Shown here in pieces: positions 27,128-37,174 of a DNA stretch of 64,000 bases. A model generated the notes under the pieces. The model was not told where the DNA came from. It worked only from the letters and a program-made list of their open reading frames with translations, and did not search any database. The DNA is from Campylobacter sp. MG1. Its GTDB lineage: Bacteria; Campylobacterota; Campylobacteria; Campylobacterales; Campylobacteraceae. Both the position numbers and the translations under genes were made by a program. Each line of letters opens with the position of its first letter. Positions within the stretch are counted from its first letter, which is position 1. The stretch spans positions 1 through 64,000 of the forward strand of contig NZ_JANYME010000008.1 in assembly GCF_026616895.1 (NCBI RefSeq), given 5' to 3'.

Positions 27128-28290
27128 TTATATCCCTTTACAAATTCAGCAATTTTGTTTATTCCATTTTCAATATTTTGCATAGAAGTTGCGTAAGAAA
27201 TTCTAAAATACCCTTTCATACCAAACCCACTTCCAGGAACACATGCTACTTGTTTTTCATCTAATAATTTAGCACAAAATTTAACATCATCATTTTCTAT
27301 ATCTTTACAATCAACAAATAAATAAAAAGCACCATCAGGTTTTGATGAAATTTTTAATCCATTTATATTATTTAACATCTCAAACGCCTTATCTCTCCTT
27401 GCTTTAAATTCAGACTTCATCATCTCTATATCACTATCAATCTCACCGATAAGTGCTGGGATAGCAGCTGCTTGAACTATACTACAAATATTACTTGTGC
27501 ATTGACCTTGTAAATTTTTCATCATCTTATTTAATTCTTTATTTTTACTAGCACTGTAGCCAAATCTATAACCAGGCATTGCTGCACACTTACTAAGACC
27601 ATTTATAGTAACTGTTCTATTAAATGCATCATCACTAAGACTTGCAAATGCTACAAATTTGCCATCATATACTAATTTTTCATACATTTCATCAGCTAAT
27701 ACAACAATATTAGTTCCTTCTAAAACCTTAGCTAATGCCATTAATTCATCTTTTGAATATAAAGCACCACTTGGATTGCTAGGATTATTAAGTATAAAAA
27801 GCTTAGTTTTAGGCGTAATTGCTGCTTTTAATTCATCAGCTGTGATTTTAAAATCATTTTTTGGTTCTACAAAAACTGGAACACCTCCAGAATACTTTAC
27901 TTGCTCAGGATATGTAACCCAATAAGGAGCTGGAATAATAACCTCATCTCCATCGTCAACCAAAGCTTGAATAGCATTAAATAATGAGTGTTTTGCACCT
28001 ACATTTGCTATCACCTCACTTGGCTCATAATTTAAATTATTATCTCTTTTTAATTTTGTACAAATTGCTTTTAGAACATCAGTTGTTCCAGACACTGGAG
28101 TATATTTTCCACATCCTGCATTAATTGCATTAATTGCTGCTTCTTTTACCTTTTTTGGTGTATCAAAATCAGGCTCACCTGCACTAAAACTAATAACATT
28201 AATACCTTGTTCTTTAAGCAACTTAGCTTTTGCTGTAATTGCTAAAGTGATTGATTCTTCCAAACCCTTAATTTTTTTTGAAAATTCCAT
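27124..28290 (-). CDS. aspC: Aspartate aminotransferase (class I/II PLP enzyme)
   Basis: The enzyme interconverts aspartate and oxaloacetate with glutamate/2-oxoglutarate; subgroup I-gamma enzymes may also accept prephenate. The 388-residue protein shows FSAGEPDFDTPKKV near 36-49, the PLP-stacking YWVTYPEQ, NNPSNPSGALYS near 168-179, DEMYEKLVYDG, and the Schiff-base Lys in TINGLSKCAAMPGYRFGY (about 233). AAGGAG precedes the ATG. It follows speA after 9 bases. In C. jejuni aspB lies near speA and hisS (Cj0762-Cj0765), but the cysE between them there is absent here. Confidence 0.93.
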   Translation of the reverse strand: MEFSKKIKGLEESITLAITAKAKLLKEQGINVISFSAGEPDFDTPKKVKEAAINAINAGCGKYTPVSGTTDVLKAICTKLKRDNNLNYEPSEVIANVGAKHSLFNAIQALVDDGDEVIIPAPYWVTYPEQVKYSGGVPVFVEPKNDFKITADELKAAITPKTKLFILNNPSNPSGALYSKDELMALAKVLEGTNIVVLADEMYEKLVYDGKFVAFASLSDDAFNRTVTINGLSKCAAMPGYRFGYSASKNKELNKMMKNLQGQCTSNICSIVQAAAIPALIGEIDSDIEMMKSEFKARRDKAFEMLNNINGLKISSKPDGAFYLFVDCKDIENDDVKFCAKLLDEKQVACVPGSGFGMKGYFRISYATSMQNIENGINKIAEFVKGYK

Positions 28291-28299
28291 TTATTCTCC

Positions 28300-30126
28300 T
28301 TAAATATTTTTTAAATAACCATTATCATGCATAAAAATAAAAAGTTCACCCAAAATATTTTTCTTTGACTTTTCATCTATTAAATTTGATGATGAAATTT
28401 TATCTTGAATTTTTTCATCAATTTCACGTATATCATAATCTAAATCCTCTAAAATATCTCTTATAGATTGACTTTCTATAATACTCTCTATTTCATAACC
28501 TCTTTTATTAACTTCAATACAAACTTGCGTAGGATGAGTAAATAAATTATGTTTCATACCTAAAACTTCTTGATAAGCTCCAACTAAGAAAAACCCTAAA
28601 AAATAATCTTCTTTTTCAACATCAATATCATGCAAAAATAATGGTCTTTTATTTGCATCAAATGCTATCTCACCATCACTATCACAAGTAATATCCCATA
28701 TAGTAGCTGAATTAGTTGGATTAGTATCTAATCTATCAAGTGGCATTATAGGAAATTCTTGTCCTAAACCCCAATAATCCGGTAAACTCTGAAAAATTGA
28801 AAAGTTAACTAAATATTTTTCTTGCACTTCTTTTTGCATTCTTACTAAATGTGAAGAATCTAGCATAGATATAGCTTTTTTACCTATTAAATGAACTAAA
28901 ATTTCAGCATTTGATCTATCTTGTAAATCAACATAACCTAAATCAAATAAAGTTAAAATACTGTCTAGATGGTCTCTACTATCGTGCATATACTCAAGTG
29001 CATTACTAGGTTTAATATTCTTATACAAATCACATAATTCATCTATTAATTGTGGATTTTTTTCTTTTAACTTTAACTTTTCTTCTGAATATTCTTGAGA
29101 AAACAATTCTAAAACCGGCGCAACTAAGACAGCATGTGAAGCACTAACAAAACGACCGCTTTCTATGTAAATATTTGGCTCTTTTTCTTTTTTTTGTGTT
29201 GCTATCATTTTTAAAATGAAAACTATATCATTTGCATACTCGCTTAATGTATAATTTCTTTGAGAACTTTTTTGAAACTGAGAATATTCAATGGCTAAAC
29301 CACCACCTAAATCTATATTTTCTAAATTTAAAGCACCCATTTTTCTTAATTCTACATAAATATTACCTGCTTCACTTAATGCTTTTTTTAAAGGATGAAT
29401 TTCATGTATTTGAGAACCTATATGAAAATGTATCATAGTAAAACAATCTAATAAATTATTCTCTTTTAACAATCCAACAGCTTCAATTAATTCCGTAGAA
29501 TTAAGTCCAAATTTAGAATTAATTCCTCCACTTTTAGCCCATATTCCACTACCTAATGAATGCAGCCTAACGCGAAGACCTATATTTGGTTTTGGTTTAT
29601 TATCCCCTCTTTCTTTGGCTGTTTTTATAATAACTTCAAGCTCGTTAATACCTTCTATAGTAAGAGTTATATTATGACCCATTTCAGCAGCTATAAAACC
29701 CATAGTAATCAATTCTTTATCTTTAAAGCCATTGACTGTAATAGGTGAGCCTTCATTATTGTAAGCCATGGCAAGTAATAACTCAGCTTTACTACCTGCT
29801 TCTAATCCATAATTTAATTTTTTTCCAAATTTAACTAAATGTTTAACAAATCCAGGGAATTGATTTACCTTTAAAGGATAAACGGCATTAAAAGTTCCGT
29901 TATATTCAAATTCATTAATAGCATTATTGAAATTTAAATAAATTTGTTCTATTTGTTTTTTTATAAGATGATTAAATCTTAATACGATAGGACCCTTATA
30001 TCCATCATCTTGTAAAGTATTTACAATATCAATTATTGCCGGCTCATTTCCATATTTTAAACATACTTTTCCATCTTTAATAATAAAATTATCATCACCC
30101 CAAACATCTATGCCGTAATTATTCAT
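28300..30126 (-). CDS. speA: Biosynthetic arginine decarboxylase
   Basis: SpeA converts arginine to agmatine, the first step of one polyamine route. The 608-residue protein is a fold-III PLP enzyme with YPLKVNQFPG near 81-90 carrying the PLP Lys, GLEAGSKAELLLAM, HFHIGSQIHEI near 231-241, DLGGGLAIEYSQ and the C-terminal region with VCIEVNKRGYEIE. It is slightly shorter than E. coli SpeA (658). It overlaps hisS by 4 bases (ATGA). The order hisS-speA-aspC resembles C. jejuni. Confidence 0.94.
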   Translation of the reverse strand: MNNYGIDVWGDDNFIIKDGKVCLKYGNEPAIIDIVNTLQDDGYKGPIVLRFNHLIKKQIEQIYLNFNNAINEFEYNGTFNAVYPLKVNQFPGFVKHLVKFGKKLNYGLEAGSKAELLLAMAYNNEGSPITVNGFKDKELITMGFIAAEMGHNITLTIEGINELEVIIKTAKERGDNKPKPNIGLRVRLHSLGSGIWAKSGGINSKFGLNSTELIEAVGLLKENNLLDCFTMIHFHIGSQIHEIHPLKKALSEAGNIYVELRKMGALNLENIDLGGGLAIEYSQFQKSSQRNYTLSEYANDIVFILKMIATQKKEKEPNIYIESGRFVSASHAVLVAPVLELFSQEYSEEKLKLKEKNPQLIDELCDLYKNIKPSNALEYMHDSRDHLDSILTLFDLGYVDLQDRSNAEILVHLIGKKAISMLDSSHLVRMQKEVQEKYLVNFSIFQSLPDYWGLGQEFPIMPLDRLDTNPTNSATIWDITCDSDGEIAFDANKRPLFLHDIDVEKEDYFLGFFLVGAYQEVLGMKHNLFTHPTQVCIEVNKRGYEIESIIESQSIRDILEDLDYDIREIDEKIQDKISSSNLIDEKSKKNILGELFIFMHDNGYLKNI

Positions 30127-31367
30127 ATAAGTCCTTTTAACTCATCAAAATCAACTAATTTTTGCTGACTAGTATATAAATTTTTAAATAAAAACTGATT
30201 ATTTTTAGTCTCATCACTTCCTATAGCAATAAAATATTGATAGTTTTCTTTAAGTGCTGAATTTAAATGCTTAACTAACTTTCTAGATTCATAAACTAAA
30301 TTTACACTTAATCCTAATCTTCTTAATTTTGATACAGTGTTATAAGCTAAATCTAAATATTCATCATCTAAAACACAAAAATATGCGTTTTTTATTATAT
30401 TTTCACTATCTTTACTTTTTAGAATATCCATCACTCTTTCAATACCCATAGCAAAACCAACTCCATAACTCTTAGCTCCGCCTAAATATTCTACTAAATA
30501 ATCATACCTTCCTCCACCAGCAATAGCTGCTTTTGCACCTATTTCATCACTTACAAACTCAAATGCTGTTTTAGAATAATAATCCAATCCTCTTACTAAT
30601 CTCTCATCTATACAATAATCAATATTATTATTTTTTAAAATTTCTTGTAACTTATTAAAATCATTTTTACTATCATCATCTAAAAAATCACTAAGTTTTG
30701 GTGCTTTATCTAAATGTTTAGCACAATTTTCATTTTTACAATCCAATACCCTAATAACATTTGTTTGCATTCTTTTTTCACAATCAGAACAAAATTTAAA
30801 ACTCAATTTATTTTCAATATTTTTTATATATTCTCTTAAAGCACTTCTATATTTTTCAAGACAAATAGGAGTACCTAAAGAATTAATTTTTAATTGATAA
30901 TTTATATCAAGTTCTTTAAAGATATCGCATAAAAGCATAATTACACTAGCATCTTCATAAACACTTGCTATATTAAAACATTCAACTCCAAATTGATGAA
31001 ATTCTCTATAACGACCACGCTGCGGTTTTTCATAACGAAACATAGAACCATGATAAAACCATCTTTTAACAACACCAGCTTTATCCATTTTACGCTCAAT
31101 AAATGCTCTTACAACCCCAGCTGTTCCTTCTGGACGAAGACAAATACTATCACCACCCTTATCTTTAAATTCATACATTTCCTTACCAACTATATCACTA
31201 CTTTCGCCAACACTACGCCTAAATAAAGCTGTATTTTCAACATGTGGAGTATTTATAAAACTATATCCATAATTTTGTGCTACTTTACTTGAAACTTGAA
31301 TTATTTTTTCATATAACCTTGCATCATTATCTAATAAATCATTTATTCCTTTAATTGCATATATCAT
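30123..31367 (-). CDS. hisS: Histidyl-tRNA synthetase
   Basis: HisRS charges tRNA-His. The class II motifs are visible: motif 1 region SFINTPHVENTALFRRSVGESSD, motif 2 FRYEKPQRGRYREFHQFGVE, the HisA-type box LVRGLDYYSKTAFEF, and motif 3 YGVGFAMGIERVM, with an anticodon-binding domain after about 320. I place the start at the ATG at 31367, with AAGGAG 7 bases upstream, giving 414 residues that begin IYAIKGINDLLDND, as HisRS proteins do. A 17-codon longer frame would run inside tmk. The start overlaps the tmk 3' end by 17 bases. Confidence 0.95.
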   Translation of the reverse strand: MIYAIKGINDLLDNDARLYEKIIQVSSKVAQNYGYSFINTPHVENTALFRRSVGESSDIVGKEMYEFKDKGGDSICLRPEGTAGVVRAFIERKMDKAGVVKRWFYHGSMFRYEKPQRGRYREFHQFGVECFNIASVYEDASVIMLLCDIFKELDINYQLKINSLGTPICLEKYRSALREYIKNIENKLSFKFCSDCEKRMQTNVIRVLDCKNENCAKHLDKAPKLSDFLDDDSKNDFNKLQEILKNNNIDYCIDERLVRGLDYYSKTAFEFVSDEIGAKAAIAGGGRYDYLVEYLGGAKSYGVGFAMGIERVMDILKSKDSENIIKNAYFCVLDDEYLDLAYNTVSKLRRLGLSVNLVYESRKLVKHLNSALKENYQYFIAIGSDETKNNQFLFKNLYTSQQKLVDFDELKGLI

Positions 31368-31947
31368 TAATATACTCCTTAATTTTTTTATTAATATTTG
31401 ATATGCTATCATCAGCATTAATTTCTAGTATATTTAAATTTAATTTTTTAAAAATCTTTTCATAATTATCTTGGATTTTTAAAAAATATTCTATGCCTCT
31501 TTTTTCAATTTCATCTAAATTTTTATTTAGCAAACGAGAACTAATTAATTTTTCACTACCTTTAAAAAATACTACGAAATTTGGCAAAATATTATTAGTA
31601 GCATATAAATTAAATTTTAACAAATCATCAAAATTTTCATCATTTGCATAAGCTAAATGTGATAATAAACTTCTATCTGATATTATAAAATTATTTTTAA
31701 AATCTATTTCACTAAATAATTGTGCTCTATCTGCTAAAAACAAAAATAATTCTGCTTTTTTACTCATTTTTTCATTCAAAATTATTTCTCTAATTTTACT
31801 ACCTAATTCACTAAAACCCGGCTCTTTTACAAAAATACAATCTTTATAAAATTCTTTTTCTGGTTTATTAAAAAAATCAAGTTTTAAAATTTCAATTTGT
31901 GTGCTTTTACCTAAAGTATCAACGCCTTCAAATGCAAAATATTTCAT
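31351..31947 (-). CDS. tmk: Thymidylate kinase
   Basis: Tmk phosphorylates dTMP to dTDP. The 198-residue protein has the P-loop FEGVDTLGKSTQIE near 6-19 and the DR-type motif ISDRSLLSHLAYA near 89-101. A poorly conserved LID region follows. The P-loop has Thr-Leu where most enzymes have Gly-Ala; Campylobacter and Helicobacter Tmk proteins also vary here, so I do not read it as inactivation. It overlaps coaD by 4 bases and hisS by 17. The hisS-tmk-coaD-ubiX string is shared with C. jejuni. Confidence 0.92.
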   Translation of the reverse strand: MKYFAFEGVDTLGKSTQIEILKLDFFNKPEKEFYKDCIFVKEPGFSELGSKIREIILNEKMSKKAELFLFLADRAQLFSEIDFKNNFIISDRSLLSHLAYANDENFDDLLKFNLYATNNILPNFVVFFKGSEKLISSRLLNKNLDEIEKRGIEYFLKIQDNYEKIFKKLNLNILEINADDSISNINKKIKEYINDICN

Positions 31948-32405
31948 TTCAAATCTCCTAAAATTGTCTTAGGGACTAATTTACTTATATCTCCATTATA
32001 TGATAAAATTGACCTAACTATTGAACTAGATATAAAAGCATTTTTAAGACTAGGCATTAAATAAATGGTATCAATATGTTCACTTAATTCAGCATTAGCG
32101 TAATGCATTTGTAGTTCATATTCAAAATCACTAACAGCCCTTAAACCTCTAATAATAGTAAAAACTTCATGCTCTTTTGCAAAATCAACTAATAAATTAT
32201 TAAAACCATAAACCTCTACATTTAAACCATCAGTAGCTTTTTTTACTAAATTTATTCTTTTATCAAGACTTAAAAACGGTTCTTTTTTTTCATTTTTTGC
32301 AATAGCAATTATAACCTTATCAAAAATTTTCAAAGCTCTATTTATAACATCTAAATGCCCATTTGTAATAGGGTCAAATGTCCCTGGGTATATAGCTACT
32401 TTCAT
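31944..32405 (-). CDS. coaD: Phosphopantetheine adenylyltransferase
   Basis: CoaD adenylates 4'-phosphopantetheine in coenzyme A synthesis. The protein opens with AIYPGTFDPITNGHLDVI, containing the T/HxGH nucleotidyltransferase motif, and later has RGLRAVSDFEYELQM near 88-102 and the ISSSIVR motif near 124-130. I use the ATG at 32405 (153 residues), because the family starts right before the AIYPGTFDP strand. A longer frame to 32453 lies wholly within the ubiX 3' end. A GGGA element lies a few bases upstream. The start is 1 base after the ubiX stop. Confidence 0.94.
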   Translation of the reverse strand: MKVAIYPGTFDPITNGHLDVINRALKIFDKVIIAIAKNEKKEPFLSLDKRINLVKKATDGLNVEVYGFNNLLVDFAKEHEVFTIIRGLRAVSDFEYELQMHYANAELSEHIDTIYLMPSLKNAFISSSIVRSILSYNGDISKLVPKTILGDLK

Positions 32406-32406
32406 A

Positions 32407-32937
32407 TTATTCCCATCTTTTAAATTTTTTATATTCAATTCCAAGCAAATCACACCATTTACCTATACAAAAATCACTAAATTTAATTTTTGTATAATCA
32501 GCATAAATTGCTGGTGCTATTATACAACCTAATTTATTTAATTTTAAAATATTAATTAGCATTAATTCATTTAATGGCATTTCTCTTGGTGCTATTATAA
32601 TCTTTCTATTTTCTTTCAAATTTACATTAAAACTTCTTAAAATCAATGTATCACTTATACCTAAATTAGCCTTAGCTAAAAAATCACTACTAGCATAATA
32701 AAAAGCAGCATCTAACTTAAAACTACCACTAGCTACACAGGCTGCTAAATCGCTATCTTTTAAAATAGTTACTTTTTTTAAATATTTTTTAGGTTTTATT
32801 TCATTTTCATATTTTAAAACTTCTTTAGCACCTTTACTCAAAATCAAATAAACTTCATGCTCTTTACTTAATACTTTTGCAAATTTAAAGACCAATTTTA
32901 ATCCACTAGCACCAGTTATTCCTATTAAAATTCTCAT
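32407..32937 (-). CDS. ubiX: Flavin prenyltransferase UbiX
   Basis: UbiX attaches dimethylallyl phosphate to FMN to make prenylated FMN, the cofactor of UbiD-type decarboxylases in quinone synthesis. The 176-residue protein has the flavin-binding start LIGITGASGLKLVFKFAKVL, SGSFKLDAAFYYAS near 71-84, and the conserved IIAPREMPLNELMLINILKL region (about 113-132). It lies between moeA (8-base gap) and coaD. No ubiD is in the window. Confidence 0.9.
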   Translation of the reverse strand: MRILIGITGASGLKLVFKFAKVLSKEHEVYLILSKGAKEVLKYENEIKPKKYLKKVTILKDSDLAACVASGSFKLDAAFYYASSDFLAKANLGISDTLILRSFNVNLKENRKIIIAPREMPLNELMLINILKLNKLGCIIAPAIYADYTKIKFSDFCIGKWCDLLGIEYKKFKRWE

Positions 32938-32945
32938 AATATATC

Positions 32946-34115
32946 TTAAAAACTCTTCTCATAAACTCTAACAATATCACCGGCTTTAAAATTACATTCA
33001 ATTGGACAGATAATATAATGAGTACACTTATACAATGGCATAATCTGACCACTATTTATACGACCATTATTAAACGGGATAAAAATATCATTTTCAATAT
33101 TACCAATTACTATATTTTCTTTACCATTGCTAATTTTTAAATCATTAGAAATTTTGCATTTAAAACTAAATTTATTATATTCTAACCCCTGTAATTTATA
33201 AATAATTTTTCTAGCATATATCAAAGCTCCAACATAAGCACTCATAGGATTACCTGGTAAAACTAAAATATATTTATTATCTTTATGATACAAACTAACA
33301 GGTCCTGCTGGTTTCATTTTAACCTTTGTAAAAATAGGACTAAATCCTAATTCGTCTAAAGCTTTTTTAATATAATCAGCATCACCTACACTAGCTGCAC
33401 CAATACTAACTACTAAATCAAAATTTAAAAATGCACCTTTTAATGAATTTAGTACATAATCATATTCATCTTGTAAAATTCCTAAATAACTAACATTACT
33501 AATATCGCTTAACATAGAATAAATACCATAAGAATTAGAATTATACACGCCATATCCACTATAAAATGGTTCTATTAATTCCTTTCCACTAGCAAAAATC
33601 CCGACTTTAATATCATCAATAACATCTACACTATATACCCCATTATTTGCTAACATCATTATAATATCATCATTAATAACACCTTTTTTAATGATACAAT
33701 CACCTTTTTTATATTCTTCTCCTTGTTTTCTTACGGATTCATTTTCTTTTAATTCATCACAAGTAGCGAACATTTTTCCATCTTTTATTTCACTTTTTTC
33801 TATCATTAAAACACTATTAGCACCTGTTGGTATCTTAGCTCCGGTCATAATTTTAACACACTCGCCACTTTTAATTTCACAATCTTCTAAATCACCTGCA
33901 AAAATAGTCTTAATAACTTTCAGCCCATCTTTAAATTCATTATTCTTTAAAGCATAACCATCCATTGCTGAATTTGTGTAAATAGGTGCATCACATCTTG
34001 CATAAAAATCATTTGCTAATATCTTACCTTTCGCTTCAAACAAATTAACATATTTGGTATTTTTGTTTAAAGATTGTATTTTATTAATACTATTTAATGC
34101 TTCTTCTACGGTCAT
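32946..34115 (-). CDS. moeA: Molybdopterin molybdenumtransferase MoeA
   Basis: MoeA inserts molybdate into adenylated molybdopterin. The 389-residue protein has the family pattern: [15 protein letters not shown] near 39-53, [28 protein letters not shown] split over two strands, the [17 protein letters not shown] loop (usually SGGVSVG), [13 protein letters not shown] and [11 protein letters not shown] near 277-287. In the active-site loop GASVG replaces the commoner GGVSVG, a modest change. The molybdate-responsive regulator ModE is encoded at 51178, but no transporter genes are here. It overlaps murA by 4 bases. Confidence 0.93.
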   Translation of the reverse strand: MTVEEALNSINKIQSLNKNTKYVNLFEAKGKILANDFYARCDAPIYTNSAMDGYALKNNEFKDGLKVIKTIFAGDLEDCEIKSGECVKIMTGAKIPTGANSVLMIEKSEIKDGKMFATCDELKENESVRKQGEEYKKGDCIIKKGVINDDIIMMLANNGVYSVDVIDDIKVGIFASGKELIEPFYSGYGVYNSNSYGIYSMLSDISNVSYLGILQDEYDYVLNSLKGAFLNFDLVVSIGAASVGDADYIKKALDELGFSPIFTKVKMKPAGPVSLYHKDNKYILVLPGNPMSAYVGALIYARKIIYKLQGLEYNKFSFKCKISNDLKISNGKENIVIGNIENDIFIPFNNGRINSGQIMPLYKCTHYIICPIECNFKAGDIVRVYEKSF

Positions 34116-35368
34116 TCTGCCTCCTCTAAAACTTCTATTTTCGCACCAATATTACTTAATTTTTCATATAAATTTTCATATCCACGCTCTAAATGATAAA
34201 TTCTATGAACATAAGTAGTTCCTTTTGCTACAAGTGCTGCTAAAATTAAAGCTGAACTAGCCCTTAAATCAGTTGCCATTACGTGAGTGCCTTGTAATTT
34301 TGATGGTTTTACACTAGCTATATGATTATTTAATGTAATATTAGCACCCATCCTATTAAGCTCACTTACATGCATAAAACGATTTTCAAATAGCCTTTCA
34401 TCAATTATACTTTCAGCATCAGCCATAAGACACAAAGCCATAAACTGTGCTTGCATATCAGTAGGAAAACCTGGATATTCACTTGTTTTTATATTAGCTG
34501 CTTTTATATTATTTGCACTTTTTATTCTTACATAATCTTTACCTAACTCATAAACTATACCCATTTCATCAAATTTATTAAGTAAAGCTCCTAGATGTTC
34601 CGGATTTATTTTACAAATTTCAACATTAGAATTAGTAATAGCAGCAGCACATAAATATGTCCCAGCTTCTATCCTATCAGGTATTATTTCACAAGTAAAA
34701 TCAGTTTTTAATTCTTTAGCTCCATAAATTGTTAATTTACTTGTCCCTACTCCTTCAATTTTCACACCAGCTTTTATTAAAAATTCACATAAATTTACTA
34801 TCTCTGGCTCTTGAGCTGCATTTATTATTGTGGTAATTCCTTTAGCATAAACTGCTGCTAAAATGGTATTTTCAGTAGCTCCAACTGAAATTTTATCAAA
34901 ATGTATATTAGCTTCTATTAATTCCCCACTAGCTCTAACATAACCATCAACTAATTCTATTTTAGCACCCATTTTTTCTAAAGCCTTAAGGTGTAAATCA
35001 ATAGGACGCTGACCTATCGCACAACCACCAGGAAGTGATACTTCACAAGATTTAAAACGAGATAATAATGAACCTAAAACTAATATACTAGCTCTCATTT
35101 TACGAACTATATCATAAAGGGCTTTTGTATTAAAAACATTACTTGAGTCTATAGTAACACTATGACCTTTTAATTCATAAGTTGCACCTAAATTTTCAAG
35201 CAACCTTAACATAGTCTTAATATCTGATACTAAAGGAAGATTCGTTAAAGTACATTTTCCTTTAATTAATAAGGCTGCAGCAAGTAATGGTAAAGCCGCA
35301 TTTTTAGCTCCACTAATTTCTACTTTTCCTTCTAATTTTGCCTCTCCAGTAATTTTTAAATATTTCAA
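34112..35368 (-). CDS. murA: UDP-N-acetylglucosamine 1-carboxyvinyltransferase MurA
   Basis: MurA commits UDP-GlcNAc to peptidoglycan with phosphoenolpyruvate and is the target of fosfomycin. The 418-residue protein has [16 protein letters not shown] near 19-34 (catalytic Lys 22), the active-site loop [14 protein letters not shown] with the reactive Cys near 117, and [13 protein letters not shown] near 297-309. The Cys is kept, so the enzyme should be fosfomycin-sensitive in principle. The start is TTG at 35368, supported by AAAGGA 6 bases upstream. It overlaps the SDR gene by 4 bases. Confidence 0.95.
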   Translation of the reverse strand: MKYLKITGEAKLEGKVEISGAKNAALPLLAAALLIKGKCTLTNLPLVSDIKTMLRLLENLGATYELKGHSVTIDSSNVFNTKALYDIVRKMRASILVLGSLLSRFKSCEVSLPGGCAIGQRPIDLHLKALEKMGAKIELVDGYVRASGELIEANIHFDKISVGATENTILAAVYAKGITTIINAAQEPEIVNLCEFLIKAGVKIEGVGTSKLTIYGAKELKTDFTCEIIPDRIEAGTYLCAAAITNSNVEICKINPEHLGALLNKFDEMGIVYELGKDYVRIKSANNIKAANIKTSEYPGFPTDMQAQFMALCLMADAESIIDERLFENRFMHVSELNRMGANITLNNHIASVKPSKLQGTHVMATDLRASSALILAALVAKGTTYVHRIYHLERGYENLYEKLSNIGAKIEVLEEAE

Positions 35369-36114
35369 TCATTATCCTTTTTTATATAAAAACCAGCCCA
35401 AGTCTGTGTTTGTGGCATTAATTCAATCCTATTAATATTTACGTGATTTTTTAAATTTATTAAGCTAAAAACAGTATCAGCAATATCCTCAGCACTTAAA
35501 TACTTTGTATTTTCATATACTTTATCAGCTTTTTTTATATCGCCTTTAAAACGAACTTCACTAAATTCAGTTTTGCATAATCCAGGTGCAATATCAGTAA
35601 CTTTTATATTAGTATCTCTTAAATCATTCCTTAAAGCTAGACTAAATTGTCCAACAAAAGCTTTTGTTCCACCATATATAGCACCACCATAATAAGGATT
35701 ATTTGCTGCAACTGAACCAAAATTAAATATATGTCCACCATTATCAAGCATTCTAGGCAAAATCGCATATGTTACATATACAAGACCATTTACATTGGTT
35801 TCTATCATAGTCTTAGCATCTTCTAAACTATTATTATGAAATTCATTAAGTCCTAATGCAAGTCCAGCTGAATTTATTAAAACATCAATATTATTAAAAT
35901 CATCTGGTAAATTCAAAACTGCATTAAAGACTTCTTTTTCATTACGAACATCACAAGCTATAACACACGCATTTTCTTTATATCTGTTTGCAATCTCTAT
36001 TAATTTTTCTTTACGGCGTGCTAATAATGCTACTTTATATCCATTCTCTAATAATTTAATAGCACAAGCTCTACCAAAACCACTACTAGCTCCTGTTATA
36101 AATGCTGTTTTCAT
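35365..36114 (-). CDS. Short-chain dehydrogenase/reductase (YdfG-like)
   Basis: The 249-residue protein is a classical SDR: the NADP-binding [16 protein letters not shown] near 7-22, LARRKEKL suggesting NADPH preference, NSAGLALG near 85-92, the catalytic Ser in [15 protein letters not shown] and the YxxxK motif YGGTKAF near 151-157. It resembles E. coli YdfG, which oxidises L-allo-threonine and 3-hydroxy acids and reduces malonic semialdehyde; the substrate here is unknown. It sits between the ankyrin gene and murA with 4-base overlaps at both ends. Confidence 0.88.
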   Translation of the reverse strand: MKTAFITGASSGFGRACAIKLLENGYKVALLARRKEKLIEIANRYKENACVIACDVRNEKEVFNAVLNLPDDFNNIDVLINSAGLALGLNEFHNNSLEDAKTMIETNVNGLVYVTYAILPRMLDNGGHIFNFGSVAANNPYYGGAIYGGTKAFVGQFSLALRNDLRDTNIKVTDIAPGLCKTEFSEVRFKGDIKKADKVYENTKYLSAEDIADTVFSLINLKNHVNINRIELMPQTQTWAGFYIKKDND

Positions 36115-37157
36115 TCTTCATCCTTTAAACCTAAGTTTTTTAAATATGATATTACTTTTTCATGATTATAAATTTTCGCATAATATAAAGCATTTAAACC
36201 TGTATTATCACTTTCTTTATAATCTGCTCCACTATCTATTAATAATTTTAAAATATCTAAATTACCATAACTTGCCGCATGTATTACTAAAGTTTTTGAT
36301 GGATGGATATAAGAACAAATTGATATATAGTATGGTAAATTTATTTTTATTTTTTCCTCATTATCTACTAATTTTAAATTTAAATTTGCTCCATTTTTTA
36401 TAAATAATTTCACAGCTTTTATATTATTATTTTCAACAGCATAAAAAATCGGTGTTTTACCAAAACTATTAGCGTAATTTACATCAGCACCATTATTAAT
36501 TAATAATTCAAGTGCTTCATAATAATCTATGGCATAAAATATAGCACTTTCATAACCTGAATTTAGATTAACACCTCTATTTATTAAAAATTCTATAACA
36601 TTTAAATTTTTCTTTGATAAAAGTGCTATTTTTAATAAAAATTCTAATTCATAATAATTAGGATTTAAACCATTTAAAAAAGCTACAGCATCCTCATCAT
36701 CAAGTTCTAAAAATTCTTCAAATATATTATCTAATTTTATAAATTTTGGAACTGAACCAAATGCTCTCATTCCTATTCTCTGAATAAAATTTAAACAACT
36801 TTCATTGTAATTATTTTGAGATAATTCCTTAAAATGCATTTTATTATCATCGCAAAATCTAACACTTTCGGTATTAAAATCATCAAATAATCTTTTATTT
36901 CCTATACTCTGAAATGCCCAATATCTAAAATAATCATAATATTTATTATAATTATTGACTGGTTTTTTATAAAGTTCTTTATCGTTATAAAAATTATTTA
37001 AAGATTTTTTATATTCATCTAATCTTAATATATAATCATGACCATTACATACTATTCCTCTACCACCAATAGTCTCTGCTATATCAAACAATTTTGAATA
37101 TTCCAAATCTTTAGATAATAAAAAAGTTGATAATACCAACAATACAATTTTTTTCAA
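36111..37157 (-). CDS. Exported ankyrin-repeat protein
   Basis: The protein has a signal peptide (LKKIVLLVLSTFLLSKDLEYS) and a middle domain (about 40-170) with three Cys residues that I do not recognise. At least four ankyrin repeats follow from about 170 to the end, for example FLINRGVNLNSGYESAIFYA, LINNGADVNYANSFGKTPIFY, FIKNGANLNLK and LIDSGADYKESDNTGLNALYYA. Ankyrin repeats bind proteins. I choose the TTG at 37157 because AGGA lies 6 bases before it and it starts right at the basic end of the signal peptide, giving 348 residues. A second in-frame TTG at 37178 overlaps the preceding gene. The partner is unknown. Confidence 0.72.
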   Translation of the reverse strand: MKKIVLLVLSTFLLSKDLEYSKLFDIAETIGGRGIVCNGHDYILRLDEYKKSLNNFYNDKELYKKPVNNYNKYYDYFRYWAFQSIGNKRLFDDFNTESVRFCDDNKMHFKELSQNNYNESCLNFIQRIGMRAFGSVPKFIKLDNIFEEFLELDDEDAVAFLNGLNPNYYELEFLLKIALLSKKNLNVIEFLINRGVNLNSGYESAIFYAIDYYEALELLINNGADVNYANSFGKTPIFYAVENNNIKAVKLFIKNGANLNLKLVDNEEKIKINLPYYISICSYIHPSKTLVIHAASYGNLDILKLLIDSGADYKESDNTGLNALYYAKIYNHEKVISYLKNLGLKDEE

Positions 37158-37174
37158 TTTAAATCCTAAAAAAT

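Noticed and set aside
31367-31418. Longer hisS start at 31418
   Set aside because: The extra 17 residues lie within tmk coding sequence and do not fit HisRS. AAGGAG stands 7 bases before the ATG at 31367.
31351-31947. Tmk inactivated by the unusual P-loop
   Set aside because: Only the variable middle residues of the P-loop differ; Gly-Lys-Ser-Thr is intact, and relatives in this phylum also vary here.
32405-32453. Longer coaD start at 32453
   Set aside because: The extra residues lie inside ubiX; the family begins directly before the AIYPGTFDP strand at the ATG at 32405.
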